From positions 2,542,001 to 2,606,000 of the forward strand of contig CP051247.1 of assembly GCA_017795105.1 (NCBI GenBank): a stretch of DNA of 64,000 nucleotides, written 5' to 3'. This DNA is from Planctomycetaceae bacterium. GTDB lineage: Bacteria > Planctomycetota > Planctomycetia > Planctomycetales > Planctomycetaceae. The notes beneath the pieces were generated by a model. It ran no database searches. It was not told the DNA's origin and saw only the letters and a list, made by a program, of their open reading frames with translations. Positions 38,840-49,447 of this stretch are shown piece by piece. Within the stretch, counting starts at the first letter, position 1, and each line of letters opens with the position of its first letter. The position numbers and the translations under genes were made by a program.

Positions 38840-39246
38840 GAGATTTCCGTTTCCCTCAACTGAAATACTTGACGCAGATCGTTCGCAGCCGCATTGTAAG
38901 GTCTCAGAGAGGCCCCGCAATCGAAGCCGGGGAGCCGGGACGGCTGAGGCAGCCTGACGGGCAATTTGGTCTTATCTGCAGCCATGGCGGCGAGTTCCGG
39001 CTACGCAGGCTGGAACGGGCACGGTCCGCAGTTCGCGCGCTTTTCTGAATTATTGCCTCGAACCTCGAACCTTTTGTGGATACAATGCTCTTCCAAGATG
39101 AGGGTCGAGAGCGATCGCGGTGCGCAGTCACGTGGGCACTCCGTTATGAACCGGTGACCGCGAGGAGCACAAGCATCGCCGCCAGTCGACCTGATGCTAT
39201 CTGAGGATGTCGCAGGGGCCTGCATCCGTATTCTGAATGATCGAAA
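38840..39246. other. Intergenic region between divergent cobA-hemD and ilvB
   Basis: This 407-nt region must hold the promoters for both divergent genes. I find only weak promoter-like hexamers on either strand and no repeat or hairpin worth naming. Confidence 0.4.
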
Positions 39247-41040
<1,794 letters not shown>

Positions 41041-41060
41041 TTCGGCGACTGATCCAACCG

Positions 41061-41096
41061 AACGGCCGCGTCCTCTACTCAGAGGACGCGGCCGTT
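41061..41096 (+). terminator. Terminator after ilvB
   Basis: A perfect 16-bp stem (AACGGCCGCGTCCTCT and its complement) with a four-base loop, 20 nt after the ilvB stop. The following sequence TTTCTATTTCT is T-rich. It is almost certainly a terminator. Confidence 0.88.
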
Positions 41097-41130
41097 TCTA
41101 TTTCTACCACGCGTTCCAGTTTCTACTGCG

Positions 41131-41168
41131 CAAGAAAAAAGACGCCCCGGGAAATCCCGGGGCGTCTT
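41131..41168 (-). terminator. Terminator facing the small minus-strand gene
   Basis: A perfect 13-bp stem AAGACGCCCCGGG/CCCGGGGCGTCTT with loop AAAT. The A run on its left side gives a T run on the minus strand, so it ends transcription of the gene at 41306-41527. With the preceding hairpin it forms a convergent terminator pair. Confidence 0.85.
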
Positions 41169-41305
41169 GTGCGTCTTCAGCAGGTTTGCCAGAGCTGAAG
41201 ATACGCGGTTGGATCGAGGAGAGTCTGGCGGCGCTCAGTTCTGTTCAATCGCAGGTTTGCCTCGCTCAGGCTTGGAGCAGATACGAGACGTCGTCCGGTT
41301 CGCTT

Positions 41306-41527
41306 CTAGCCGAGATACATTTCTGTAAAGACGTGAGAAGGAGCCGCACTCAGAAATTTCGGGCTTTTCAGTTTCGCATGAGCGTTGTCGCGACGGTAAC
41401 CGGTTTCCGTCGGGGGCAGCGGGACGTAGCGAATCTGCTGTTCCAGACCGGCATCGAGCTCGGTCATGCTACCGACACCGAAGTAGTCGTAGCAGGTATT
41501 GTCGTCTTGTGGGGCGAAGTCTTTCAT
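41306..41527 (-). CDS. Small hypothetical protein, 73 residues
   Basis: The start is the ATG at 41525-41527 because GGAGG lies eight bases upstream, the best Shine-Dalgarno in the neighbourhood; a longer in-frame version begins at 41659. The product starts MKDFAPQDDNTCYDYFGVG and is rich in Tyr, Pro and charged residues, with no signal or membrane segment. It contains EQQIRYVPLPPTETGYRRDN. I recognise no family. A dedicated terminator (41131-41168) supports it as a real gene. A Tyr/Asp-rich start may indicate a protein-binding segment. Confidence 0.65.
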   Translation of the reverse strand: MKDFAPQDDNTCYDYFGVGSMTELDAGLEQQIRYVPLPPTETGYRRDNAHAKLKSPKFLSAAPSHVFTEMYLG

Positions 41528-41665
41528 CGCCTGTTCCTCCAGGACAATGGGATGCCAGTTCAGAAACCGTAGACTGCCGGCCGTTGCTTTTCGCCGGCTA
41601 ACTTGAACGCGAACCATCGTCGCTTCGAGACTGGCATCCCGCATCAGTGTGAGTCCCATCCGATA

Positions 41666-41839
41666 GTCGATCTTTCCTTTTCTATTAGAAGGGGATCGAC
41701 AGGCGGAGACGGACCGGCCTAACCTTCTCGCGAAAATCTCTGCCCAAATTCCGTAATCGTTTCCCGGCCACTGCGTTTCAGGCAGGACTGTCGGGACTGA
41801 AATAACAACGACCGTCGTTATAACCGCTCCGCGCGTTGA
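41666..41839. other. Noncoding gap with two inverted repeats
   Basis: The 369-nt gap 41528-41896 contains GTCGATC (41666-41672) and GATCGAC (41694-41700) closing a T-rich hairpin, and AACGAC-C-GTCGTT flanked by ATAAC on both sides near 41805-41825. I see no gene and no confident promoter. Confidence 0.4.
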
Positions 41840-41896
41840 AGAGCGAAGAACTGGATCGGTGAAAACCCGAAGCGGGCAAGCGGGATTGAAGCGGCC

Positions 41897-43081
41897 TCAG
41901 ATAATCTGCAGCAGGCGGGCGACTTCGCCGAACTGTGCGATCGCGAAATCGAGATCCTGCCGAGTATGGGCAGCCGAGACCTGCGTGCGGATTCGAGCCT
42001 GCCCTTTCGGAACCACCGGGTAGGAAAAGCCAATCACATAGATGCCCCGCGCCAGAAGCAGCTCGGCCATTTGACCAGCGAGAATCGCTTCTCCCAGCAT
42101 GACCGGCACAATCGGATGCTCGCCCGGAACGATCGTCAGCCCCAGCTTCTGCATCCCGTCGCGGAAATAGCGGGTGTTCTCCATGAGCTGGTCGCGCAGT
42201 TGAGTTGAGCTCGTCAGCTGGTCGAGCGCGGTAATCGAAGCTGCCACAATCGGCGGAGCGACCGAGTTCGAGAACAGATACGGTCGCGAGCGCTGTCGCA
42301 GCAGTTCGACAATCTTACTTCGCCCCGACGTGTATCCCCCACTCGCGCCGCCCAGGGCTTTGCCGAGCGTGCCGGTCAGAATGTCGATTCGGTCCATCAC
42401 GTCAAGATGCTCGTGCGTCCCTCTCCCCTGCTCTCCCATGAAACCGACCGCGTGGGAATCGTCGACCATAACGAGGGCGTCGTACTTGTCGGCCAGTTCG
42501 CAGATCTCATCGAGCTTCGCGATGGTGCCGTCCATGGAGAAGACCCCATCGGTGGCGATCAACCGGAATCGAGCCGACTTCGCTTCCTTAAGCTGCTTCT
42601 CCAGATCGGCCATGTCGTTGTTGGCATAGCGGAATCGCTGCGCTTTGCAGAGGCGGATGCCGTCAATAATGCTGGCGTGATTCAGAGCGTCGGAAATGAC
42701 GGCGTCTTCCGCCGTGAGCAGCGTCTCAAACAGTCCGCCGTTGGCGTCGAAGCACGACGTGTAGAGAATCGTGTCTTCAGTCCCGAGAAACTCGCTGAGC
42801 TTGTTTTCCAGCTGCTTGTGAATGCTCTGCGTGCCGCAGATGAACCGGACGGAAGAGAGACCGTAACCCCAGCGGATCAGAGCCTCCTGAGCGGCACGCA
42901 CGATGTCGGGGTGATCGGAGAGGCCCAGATAGTTGTTCGCGCACAGGTTGAGCACCGAGGTGCCGCCGACATCAATCTGCATCTGCTGGGGCGAATCGAT
43001 AATCCGTTCGGTCTTGTACAGACCCGCTTCCCGAATCTCGTCGAGCTGGGCATCAATGTGACTCAGAAAATCCTGCGACAT
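41897..43081 (-). CDS. kbl: Glycine C-acetyltransferase (2-amino-3-ketobutyrate CoA ligase)
   Basis: The 394-residue PLP enzyme cleaves 2-amino-3-ketobutyrate with CoA to glycine and acetyl-CoA in threonine breakdown. It starts at the ATG at 43079-43081, preceded by GGGAGG. The alpha-oxoamine synthase signatures are LCANNYLGLSDHP, VDDSHAVGFMGEQGRG, and TGTLGKALGGASGGY with the PLP lysine at about 241. Length fits E. coli Kbl (398). The partner threonine dehydrogenase gene is not adjacent. Other alpha-oxoamine synthases (BioF, HemA) are less likely because of the N-terminal ANNYLGL pattern and overall fit. Confidence 0.92.
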   Translation of the reverse strand: MSQDFLSHIDAQLDEIREAGLYKTERIIDSPQQMQIDVGGTSVLNLCANNYLGLSDHPDIVRAAQEALIRWGYGLSSVRFICGTQSIHKQLENKLSEFLGTEDTILYTSCFDANGGLFETLLTAEDAVISDALNHASIIDGIRLCKAQRFRYANNDMADLEKQLKEAKSARFRLIATDGVFSMDGTIAKLDEICELADKYDALVMVDDSHAVGFMGEQGRGTHEHLDVMDRIDILTGTLGKALGGASGGYTSGRSKIVELLRQRSRPYLFSNSVAPPIVAASITALDQLTSSTQLRDQLMENTRYFRDGMQKLGLTIVPGEHPIVPVMLGEAILAGQMAELLLARGIYVIGFSYPVVPKGQARIRTQVSAAHTRQDLDFAIAQFGEVARLLQII

Positions 43082-43135
43082 CGAAACACCTCCCTGATCG
43101 AAACGGGTCAACCCGCTTCACCGGTTCTCTCTCAT

Positions 43136-43227
43136 GTGCCAATGGCATCTCGCCAGCGTGTTGAGTTCAACGCCCGTAGAACAGCCTGTCGGTCCTCGTC
43201 AGGGGTGCCACTGGCGTCTCGCCAGTG
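43136..43227. repeat. Two copies of intergenic repeat family A
   Basis: GTGCCACTGGCGTCTCGCCAGTG at 43205-43227 is the full copy. A degenerate copy (GTGCCAATGGCATCTCGCCAGCGTG) lies at 43136-43160. The 8-bp hairpin is the same as at 18013-18038. They sit between kbl and the Nramp-like gene. Confidence 0.8.
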
Positions 43228-43290
43228 CGAGCGGGTTGAGCGCTCCGGTAAGGCGCGAGACTTTCCTACGGCTTGGACCACTCCGGTTGA

Positions 43291-44673
43291 TTACTCGCTC
43301 GTTTCCACGGGATCCGGAGTTGGAAGCAGGGGTTGTTCCAGTTCCGGTTCTTCGACTTCCGGCTCCTCGACCACGGCTGGCGACAGGAACTCCGTCTGCA
43401 CTTTCTGGGCGACATTTCGAGCCGTCTGCACGGCGACGATGCTCACGAAAATGAAGCCGAGGATCATCAGAGTGACCATCCACGCCGGGGCTTTCACCTG
43501 GTCGCGATACCGTTTTGACAATGCCAGATAGAGCAGCGACGCCGCGAGGACCGGCCCACCGAGGACCGTCATTGCCTGGGCGACGATAATCAGTGCAACA
43601 CGATTCCAGTCCGCCAGCACCATCGCGAGAGCGACAGCCATCCCGGCGAACAGTGCCAGCACTGTAAACAGCTTCGGCCATTTCTGATCGAGTGAGGCTC
43701 CGAGTCCGAGTCCATCGGAAAGGAGTACGCCGCCGATGGTCGCGTTCACGAAGAACGAGCTGAACGCCCCGGCGAAGATGCCGGCGACAAACAGGTAGGC
43801 GGCCCAGTCTCCAAAGAGGGGCTGCAGCTGTTTGGCCACATCGGTCACCGACTGCAGCTGCGAGGGATCAATCTTTCCATGCAGCACCGCAGCCGAAGTC
43901 GACATAATCATAATCGTCGTCAGGCCCAAAGCGGTGATTCCGGTGATGGTGTCCATCAGGCCGATGCTGAGTTCGTTCTTCGTCCAGCCCTTCTCCTTCA
44001 CGAGATAGGCCTGGTAGAACGCCCCGGCGATCGAGAACGTCGTGCCGATTAACCCGAGCACGGCCAGCAGCGATTCACTGCTCGCTCCGCCTCCGCCGGG
44101 GATGCTGGGAATCAGCCCTTTAGCGACTTCCAGAGGAGCCGGTCGGGCGAAGAGCAGGTTGATACCGAAGCCGATGATCATCAGCAGCATCAGCGAGATC
44201 ATCAGCTGTTCGAGACGCTGATAGAGCTTGCTCAAACCATAGAGCGCGGCGACCACCACGAGATTCAGCAGAATCAGCAGTCCCGCCTTAATCGCGTTCA
44301 GTTGACCGGCGGACAGGTCGGCAGACTCCTGCGGCATTAACGGATCGAGTGCGGCAATGACGGCGATGTTATTACTCGACTGAAAGGCCGCCACCACGAA
44401 GAACAGCACCGCTCCGATGAACACGGAAACCGGCCGGCCGAGGCTGGACGCCAGCTCCTGGCAGGGCGTCTTTTCGAGCGACGCTCCCAGGCGGGCCGAG
44501 AGTGCGGTCGCACCGACCATCAGCAACCCGGCTGCGATAATGACCCAGATGAGCGAGTAGCCAAACTCGCAGCCAACCTTTGAACTGGTGAGAATACTCC
44601 CGGGTCCGAGGACCACAGCCGCAACGATGATGGCGGGACCGAATCGGCTGAGTACCTTCCGAGAACCTTGCAT
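43291..44673 (-). CDS. Divergent Nramp-family transporter
   Basis: The 460-residue membrane protein starts at the ATG at 44671-44673; no clear Shine-Dalgarno is present. About eleven hydrophobic segments and the spacing of Gly-rich turns fit the Nramp (SLC11) fold. Canonical Nramp metal-binding motifs are altered: where TM1 should have DPGN it has GPGSILTSSKVG, and the TM6 region AGAFYQAYLVKEKGW lacks the usual Met-Pro-His. Manganese or iron transport therefore cannot be assumed; such variants may move other cations or have another role. The C-terminus is a Pro/Glu-rich cytoplasmic tail (VVEEPEVEEPELEQPLL). Confidence 0.82.
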   Translation of the reverse strand: MQGSRKVLSRFGPAIIVAAVVLGPGSILTSSKVGCEFGYSLIWVIIAAGLLMVGATALSARLGASLEKTPCQELASSLGRPVSVFIGAVLFFVVAAFQSSNNIAVIAALDPLMPQESADLSAGQLNAIKAGLLILLNLVVVAALYGLSKLYQRLEQLMISLMLLMIIGFGINLLFARPAPLEVAKGLIPSIPGGGGASSESLLAVLGLIGTTFSIAGAFYQAYLVKEKGWTKNELSIGLMDTITGITALGLTTIMIMSTSAAVLHGKIDPSQLQSVTDVAKQLQPLFGDWAAYLFVAGIFAGAFSSFFVNATIGGVLLSDGLGLGASLDQKWPKLFTVLALFAGMAVALAMVLADWNRVALIIVAQAMTVLGGPVLAASLLYLALSKRYRDQVKAPAWMVTLMILGFIFVSIVAVQTARNVAQKVQTEFLSPAVVEEPEVEEPELEQPLLPTPDPVETSE

Positions 44674-44899
44674 ACCGGCACTTTCTGTAGGAGGGGTCAA
44701 TCCGCGCTGCGGATCGATCAAGGAGCAATCGACGCGTCGCGTCAACTGCGGCGGGGAATGATCGCGGGGAGAGCGCCAACCCCGAAGTGACCAGCATGTT
44801 CCGGACGCCCCCGCGATGCAAGTATCAGCGGGGGAAATCGTGAAAAGGGATTCGGAAATCAGGCGAGACAACGGATGATCAGTCGCCTGCACAGCAGCT

Positions 44900-45046
<147 letters not shown>

Positions 45047-45160
45047 CCCGTACCGAGGACTGAACGCCGATGGCATCCCTTCAGCGGAACCACTCGGAGG
45101 AACGTCGATCGGCATGCTCCCCCTGCTTCGCGATGGAAGCATGGCACCAGCTTGATTCGA

Positions 45161-46651
45161 CTACCTGGCGGCAATGCGATCGAGCAGTGTCTGGCGAACC
45201 ATCTTGGGATCCGCTCCCTTGAGTTCCTTCATCACCTGGCCGATGAGCGGGCCGACGGCCTGCTGTTTGCCGCCTTTCACATCGTCGACGATCTTCTGAT
45301 TGCGATCGAGGACACCATCGACGATCGCTTCGATCGCTCCGGTGTCAGTCACCGGCTTCAGGCCTTTTTCGTCGATGATTCGGTCAACGTCGTCGACAAC
45401 CGGCGTGGAGTCGGGATGGGCGAGGAACTCGGCGAAGACTTCCCGGCCGCCTTTGTTGGTCAGATCGCCGGAAACAATCTTGCCGAGCAGTGTGCCGAGT
45501 ACCTCGGCGGGGATCCAGAACTGGTCGATCGTCAGACCCCGGTCGTTCAACTCGCGTTGAACATCCTGCGTGACCCAGTTGGCGGCCTGTTTGCCGTCGC
45601 CGCAGGTGCGAGCCACGGTTTCGTAATACTCGGCGTACTCGCGGCCCTGGTCGACGATCACATTGGCGTCGTAAGCCGACAGCTGATATTCCGATTCGAA
45701 CCGCTGCTTCTTGAGCGAGGGGAACTCGACGAGTTCGCTGCGGATCTCGGCCAGAAACGCATCATCAACCGTAATCGGCACCAGGTCGGGATCCGGGAAG
45801 TAGCGATAATCCGAGGCTTCTTCCTTGCCGCGTTGAGCAAACGTGACGCCCTTGTCAGCGTCCCAGCCCCGGGTCTGCTTGGCGACATCGCCGAAGCGTT
45901 CGCCCGTTTTCTGCCAGTGCTTGAACTGCCGCGTACTTTCGTGCTGAATGGCGGCTTCGACGCCGCGGATGCTGTTCATGTTCTTGATCTCGACGATCGG
46001 CGTGGCGATGACCGAGCCGTCTTCCTGCGGAATGTGCAGGTTCACGTTGGCATCGCAGCGGAGACTCCCCTCCTGCATGTTGCAGTCGGAGACGCCGAGG
46101 TAGGTCATCAGCAGGCGGAGCTCTTCAAGATACTTGCGAGCCTCGAACGCCGAGTTCATGTCCGGCTCGGAAACAATCTCCAGCAGCGGCGTGCCGGCCC
46201 GGTTCAGGTCGACGAGACTGTCGCCACCGCGGCCCGATTCATCGTGCATGTTCTTGCCGGCGTCTTCTTCGAGATGAACCCGGTTAATCCGAACCCGCTT
46301 CAGCTCCGGCGACAGATCGGTCTCGACTTCGATGTACCCGTTGCTGCTGAACGGAAGATCGTACTGACTGATCTGATACCCCTTCGGCAGGTCGGGGTAG
46401 AAGTACTGCTTACGGTCCCATTTAGTGAAGCGGGCGATCTCGCAGTTCAGCGCCATGGCCGAACGGACGGCGAGCCGAAACGCCTTCCGGTTCATCACCG
46501 GCAACGTCCCCGGCAGGCCAATGGTGACCGGATCAGTCTGCGTATTGGGAGCATCGGGATTGAAGCGATTGATGCAGCCGCTGAAGAGCTTCGTCTCCGT
46601 CAGCAACTGAACGTGAACTTCGAGACCGATGACAAGCGTGTAATCTGACAT
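45161..46651 (-). CDS. gatB: Aspartyl/glutamyl-tRNA amidotransferase subunit B
   Basis: The 496-residue protein is the tRNA-binding, kinase subunit of the GatCAB complex, which turns misacylated Glu-tRNA(Gln) or Asp-tRNA(Asn) into Gln-tRNA or Asn-tRNA. MSDYTLVIGLEVHVQLLTET, LFSGCINRF and GLPGTLPVMN are diagnostic. The YqeY-like C-terminal domain (about 340-495) ends with MKELKGADPKMVRQTLLDRI. gatA and gatC are not in the window, so the complex is encoded in scattered genes. The reading is strong. Confidence 0.96.
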   Translation of the reverse strand: MSDYTLVIGLEVHVQLLTETKLFSGCINRFNPDAPNTQTDPVTIGLPGTLPVMNRKAFRLAVRSAMALNCEIARFTKWDRKQYFYPDLPKGYQISQYDLPFSSNGYIEVETDLSPELKRVRINRVHLEEDAGKNMHDESGRGGDSLVDLNRAGTPLLEIVSEPDMNSAFEARKYLEELRLLMTYLGVSDCNMQEGSLRCDANVNLHIPQEDGSVIATPIVEIKNMNSIRGVEAAIQHESTRQFKHWQKTGERFGDVAKQTRGWDADKGVTFAQRGKEEASDYRYFPDPDLVPITVDDAFLAEIRSELVEFPSLKKQRFESEYQLSAYDANVIVDQGREYAEYYETVARTCGDGKQAANWVTQDVQRELNDRGLTIDQFWIPAEVLGTLLGKIVSGDLTNKGGREVFAEFLAHPDSTPVVDDVDRIIDEKGLKPVTDTGAIEAIVDGVLDRNQKIVDDVKGGKQQAVGPLIGQVMKELKGADPKMVRQTLLDRIAAR

Positions 46652-46813
46652 GTTTTCAGGGCATTCACAGGGAAATCGAGCAGGAATCGCCTGTCAGTTT
46701 AGATCGCGACGGGGAGCGTGGGCAACCGAGTGGTGGATGCGGCATTCGTGACATATTGACAATGAGCGTGCAGAAGCGAGGACTCCTGACGAAAGCCTGT
46801 CGTTGTCCAAAAC

Positions 46814-47176
46814 TCAGGATTTCACGGTACGCTTCTTCTGACTCATTTGCTTTGCGGGAGTTTTTTTAGCACCGACCACTTTGCCGATCTGAGCACGCGA
46901 AGCTCCCAGCACTGCAAGGGACCTGACGAGTAGCTCCATGGAAACGGAGTGGTCGGCAGTCTCCAGCTTCGCAACGCGAGACTGGCTGGATCCGATCAGT
47001 CTGGCCAGTTCGTTTTGCGTCATCTTCTTACTGAGCCGGAGCTCCCTGACTTCCTTTGCGAGTGCCAGCTTCATGTTGACAAGCATCGATTCGGCATCAC
47101 TGAGTTCGAGAAACTCCGACGCCGTGCCGACTTTCCAGCCTGCGGCTTCGAGCTTCTTCTGTTTAGAGGCCTTCAT
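46814..47176 (-). CDS. XRE-type HTH antitoxin (HigA-like)
   Basis: The 120-residue protein carries a helix-turn-helix of the XRE type (about 45-95), with LSKKMTQNELARLIGSSQSRVAKLE. The N-terminus is a charged 40-residue stretch and the C-terminus a Lys-rich tail. Its ATG overlaps the stop of the toxin-like gene (ATGA, 47173-47176), the toxin-first order typical of higBA. It probably neutralises the toxin and represses the pair. Palindromes upstream of the toxin gene are possible operators. Confidence 0.85.
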   Translation of the reverse strand: MKASKQKKLEAAGWKVGTASEFLELSDAESMLVNMKLALAKEVRELRLSKKMTQNELARLIGSSQSRVAKLETADHSVSMELLVRSLAVLGASRAQIGKVVGAKKTPAKQMSQKKRTVKS

Positions 47177-47508
47177 TTTGCGTCCTCATCGTATCTCTTG
47201 AATCGACGCCTGCAGGCATCGATGACTTTATCAGGGGTGGCGTTGGTTTTCTTGGCAAAGACTTCGCCGATGACAATCGCGTCTGGATCGATTCGATAAA
47301 CAATTCTCCAGGTTTTGTCTTCGTCGGGGATCCGCAACTCGTGGCAGCGTCGTGCGATGGAGGGCATCGGGCGGCTATGCGGCAATCCAATCCGTTCTCC
47401 GCTTTGAAGTCGGCGCAGCAGCATTCCCGCTTCGATCCGGCCTTCTAAGGAAAATGGCGGCGTCTTCACCTCGCCGTTTAACCAGACGAGGGGTTTGTCT
47501 TCCTCCAT
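47173..47508 (-). CDS. HigB/Gp49-like toxin of a toxin-antitoxin pair
   Basis: The 111-residue protein has the RelE-superfamily pattern of HigB/phage Gp49 proteins. An early LEGRIEAGMLLRRLQSGE helix is followed by LPHSRPMPSIARRCHELRIP and a strand-rich core, WRIVYRIDPDAIVIGEVF. It ends with a basic helix, DACRRRFKRYDEDAK. Relatives cleave mRNA on the ribosome. AAGGA precedes the ATG at seven bases. It is directly followed by, and overlaps, the XRE gene. Ribonuclease action is inferred from the family. Confidence 0.85.
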   Translation of the reverse strand: MEEDKPLVWLNGEVKTPPFSLEGRIEAGMLLRRLQSGERIGLPHSRPMPSIARRCHELRIPDEDKTWRIVYRIDPDAIVIGEVFAKKTNATPDKVIDACRRRFKRYDEDAK

Positions 47509-47551
47509 GGCATATCCTTATGCCAGAAATGGAATATGTCAATACTGACAT
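47509..47551 (-). promoter_or_regulatory. Two palindromes before the toxin-antitoxin pair
   Basis: GGCATA-TCCT-TATGCC (47509-47524) overlaps the toxin Shine-Dalgarno, and ATGTCA-ATAC-TGACAT (47536-47551) contains a perfect minus-strand TTGACA. Both are 6-4-6 palindromes with centres 27 bp apart. They could be operators for the antitoxin. A -10 box at proper distance is not clear. Confidence 0.5.
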
Positions 47552-47733
47552 GGTGTCATTCGTGTGTACTCGCCGCTGCTTGCTGGGTGAACGAAACGCA
47601 GGAGTGTACAATTCGACCCTGACGGTTGAGAAGACCCATTGGGCGTGAAAGAATTCAGCGAACCTCGCCTTGCAAGCAGCGTAGCAGTTTTGGTCGAGAG
47701 GGCGTGATTGTTTCTAAGTCGGATCGCGAGCAT

Positions 47734-48126
47734 ATGGCATACATTGAAGCTGGAGATACGAAGATTGATCCTGCGACCAGTCAGGATCTGGATCGTCTTT
47801 TTGAGGAAAAGCGGATCTTCGGAGTCGCGGTCTTTCAGGATGCGAAGCACGTCGTGCAGGCGACCGTGACCGGCGGGTCTGCGCTCATGTTTCATCTGGA
47901 TCATAAAAAAGGGGTTGCTCTGAAACCGGAGGGTCTCGTGGACCGGGACGCTGCTCTGGCGATTCTTAAGACCTATCTGAAAGACGGCACGCTGCATCCC
48001 GACTTTCAGTGGAGCGATGCCAACCTGCCGACCATTCAGACCCGCAAGGGGTGTTTCGGAGCTGCGGCATTTCTCGCGGTTTGGTTTACGATGCTGGGGA
48101 TCATGTTGTCGTACACATTGCGGTGA
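47734..48126 (+). CDS. Hypothetical protein with C-terminal membrane segment
   Basis: The 130-residue product is taken from the ATG at 47734; a GTG at 47704 would add ten residues, and neither has a good Shine-Dalgarno. The soluble part has DPATSQDLDRLFEEKRIFG and HLDHKKGVALKPEGLVDRD, of mixed alpha/beta character. The last ~25 residues (GCFGAAAFLAVWFTMLGIML) form one membrane helix, a tail-anchor layout. I recognise no family. It lies between the toxin-antitoxin pair (divergent) and the esterase. Confidence 0.6.
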   Translation: MAYIEAGDTKIDPATSQDLDRLFEEKRIFGVAVFQDAKHVVQATVTGGSALMFHLDHKKGVALKPEGLVDRDAALAILKTYLKDGTLHPDFQWSDANLPTIQTRKGCFGAAAFLAVWFTMLGIMLSYTLR

Positions 48127-48322
48127 TCGTGTGGTGTTAACGTGGGGTAGCATGGGCAGAAGCGTCAGCTGATGGCCATGACTGCGGATTCACAGGGCCA
48201 TTCGCTTCGCTCCTGACCCTGCCACCCATCAATAGGAATGCGAAAGACTGGGCTTCAGTGCACGCTGTCATCAAATAATCCATCGAAATCAAAGACGACA
48301 CACAAATCGAATGGGAATCACC

Positions 48323-49192
48323 ATGAAAGCATCGATCATCCTCGCGGGAGTTCTTTTCTCCCTCATTGCTTGCCAACCCACCTCCGCCGCTCCGCCGCTC
48401 AAGGACATCACCTTTGCCACGGTCGACGCGCACGAGTTGAAGCTCGATCTTTATCTGCCGAAAGATGTGGTGGATCCGCCGCTGGTGGTGTTTATTCATG
48501 GGGGCGGGTGGCGGAATGGGTCTTACAAGCGATGCCTCACGCCCTGGCTGACGGATTATGGGTTTGCCGTCGCGAGTATCAGTTATCGGCTGACTGACAA
48601 GGCGGTGTTTCCCGCTCAGATTCATGACTGCAAGGCCGCGGTGCGATGGCTGCGGGAGCATGCCGGGGAGTATGGTTACAACGCGAAAAGGATCGGCGTC
48701 GCCGGGACTTCGGCGGGGGGCTATCTGGCGGTCTTTCTCGGCGTGACCGGCGGGGATGCCGAGTTCGAGGGAACGGTCGGCGGCAATCTCGAGCAGGACT
48801 CGACCGTGCAGGCGGTGGTCGACTATTACGGCCCGACCGACTTCGTGCATCGTTCGAAGAACCAGCCGCACAAAACGGAGAAGCCCGACTCGCCGGTGCG
48901 CCTGCTGCTCGGAACGCCGGCCAGTAAAGACCTCGATCTCGCCCGCCATGCCAGCCCGGCCTTCCATGTGACCGAAGAGGCGGCTCCCCTGCTGATCATT
49001 CATGGCGATCAGGACAGGACGGTTTACCTCGACCAGTCGCAGCGGATCGAGGAGGAGTACCGCAAGCTGGATCTCGACGTGACATTCGAAGTCGTCGAAG
49101 GGGGCGGCCACGGCGGCGATGCCCACTTCACGAAAGCCTATCGGGATCAGGTCGCGGCGTTTCTGGAGAAGCATCTGAAGACTGCGAAATAG
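48323..49192 (+). CDS. Exported alpha/beta-hydrolase esterase
   Basis: The 289-residue product starts at the ATG at 48323, with GGGAA at good spacing. The signal sequence ends in LIACQ, a possible lipobox with Cys17, or it may be cleaved at SAAPP. HGGGW (59-63) is the oxyanion-hole motif of hormone-sensitive-lipase-type esterases. The nucleophile is Ser130 in GTSAGG, and the acid and base are probably Asp231 (HGDQDRTV) and His263 (GGGHGG). Substrates may be acetylated sugars or other small esters. It is followed by a repeat-containing gap. Confidence 0.88.
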   Translation: MKASIILAGVLFSLIACQPTSAAPPLKDITFATVDAHELKLDLYLPKDVVDPPLVVFIHGGGWRNGSYKRCLTPWLTDYGFAVASISYRLTDKAVFPAQIHDCKAAVRWLREHAGEYGYNAKRIGVAGTSAGGYLAVFLGVTGGDAEFEGTVGGNLEQDSTVQAVVDYYGPTDFVHRSKNQPHKTEKPDSPVRLLLGTPASKDLDLARHASPAFHVTEEAAPLLIIHGDQDRTVYLDQSQRIEEEYRKLDLDVTFEVVEGGGHGGDAHFTKAYRDQVAAFLEKHLKTAK

Positions 49193-49222
49193 ACTGCAGT
49201 CTCTGTCGAGAAGAGTGTAGTT

Positions 49223-49252
49223 GAACCACAGAGACACGGAGGTCACAGAGAG
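49223..49252. repeat. Intergenic repeat, family B
   Basis: GAACCACAGAGACACGGAGG then TCACAGAGAG. It matches 51482-51511 at all but one position and the inverted arm at 51591-51616 partly. A degenerate second arm (CTCTCTGTGG) lies near 49333. Confidence 0.8.
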
Positions 49253-49391
49253 TCGGTCCACGCGACTCCATCGAAGATAGAACTAGGTTATACTTCAGTC
49301 TATGGACGTTATTGAACGCTGATGGCTGATAATCTCTCTGTGGTAGATTGAATAGGAATATCAGCGTCGCGTTTGCTTCTTGATGAAGTTC

Positions 49392-49413
49392 GGCAGGCAG
49401 GGGCCTGCCCTAC
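49392..49413. repeat. Intergenic repeat, family D
   Basis: GGCAGGCAGGGGCCTGCCCT followed by AC forms a GGCAGGC/GCCTGCC hairpin. It is nearly the same as 51201-51222, and 51072-51087 carries an inverted partial copy. It lies about 35 nt before the gene at 49448. Confidence 0.75.
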
Positions 49414-49447
49414 GCTGGTGGTTCGTTTTATTGAAAAGGAGCGTGTG

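Noticed and set aside
45152..46648. Long plus-strand frame opposite gatB
   Set aside because: gatB is unmistakable on the minus strand; the opposite frame only reflects GC-rich codon bias.
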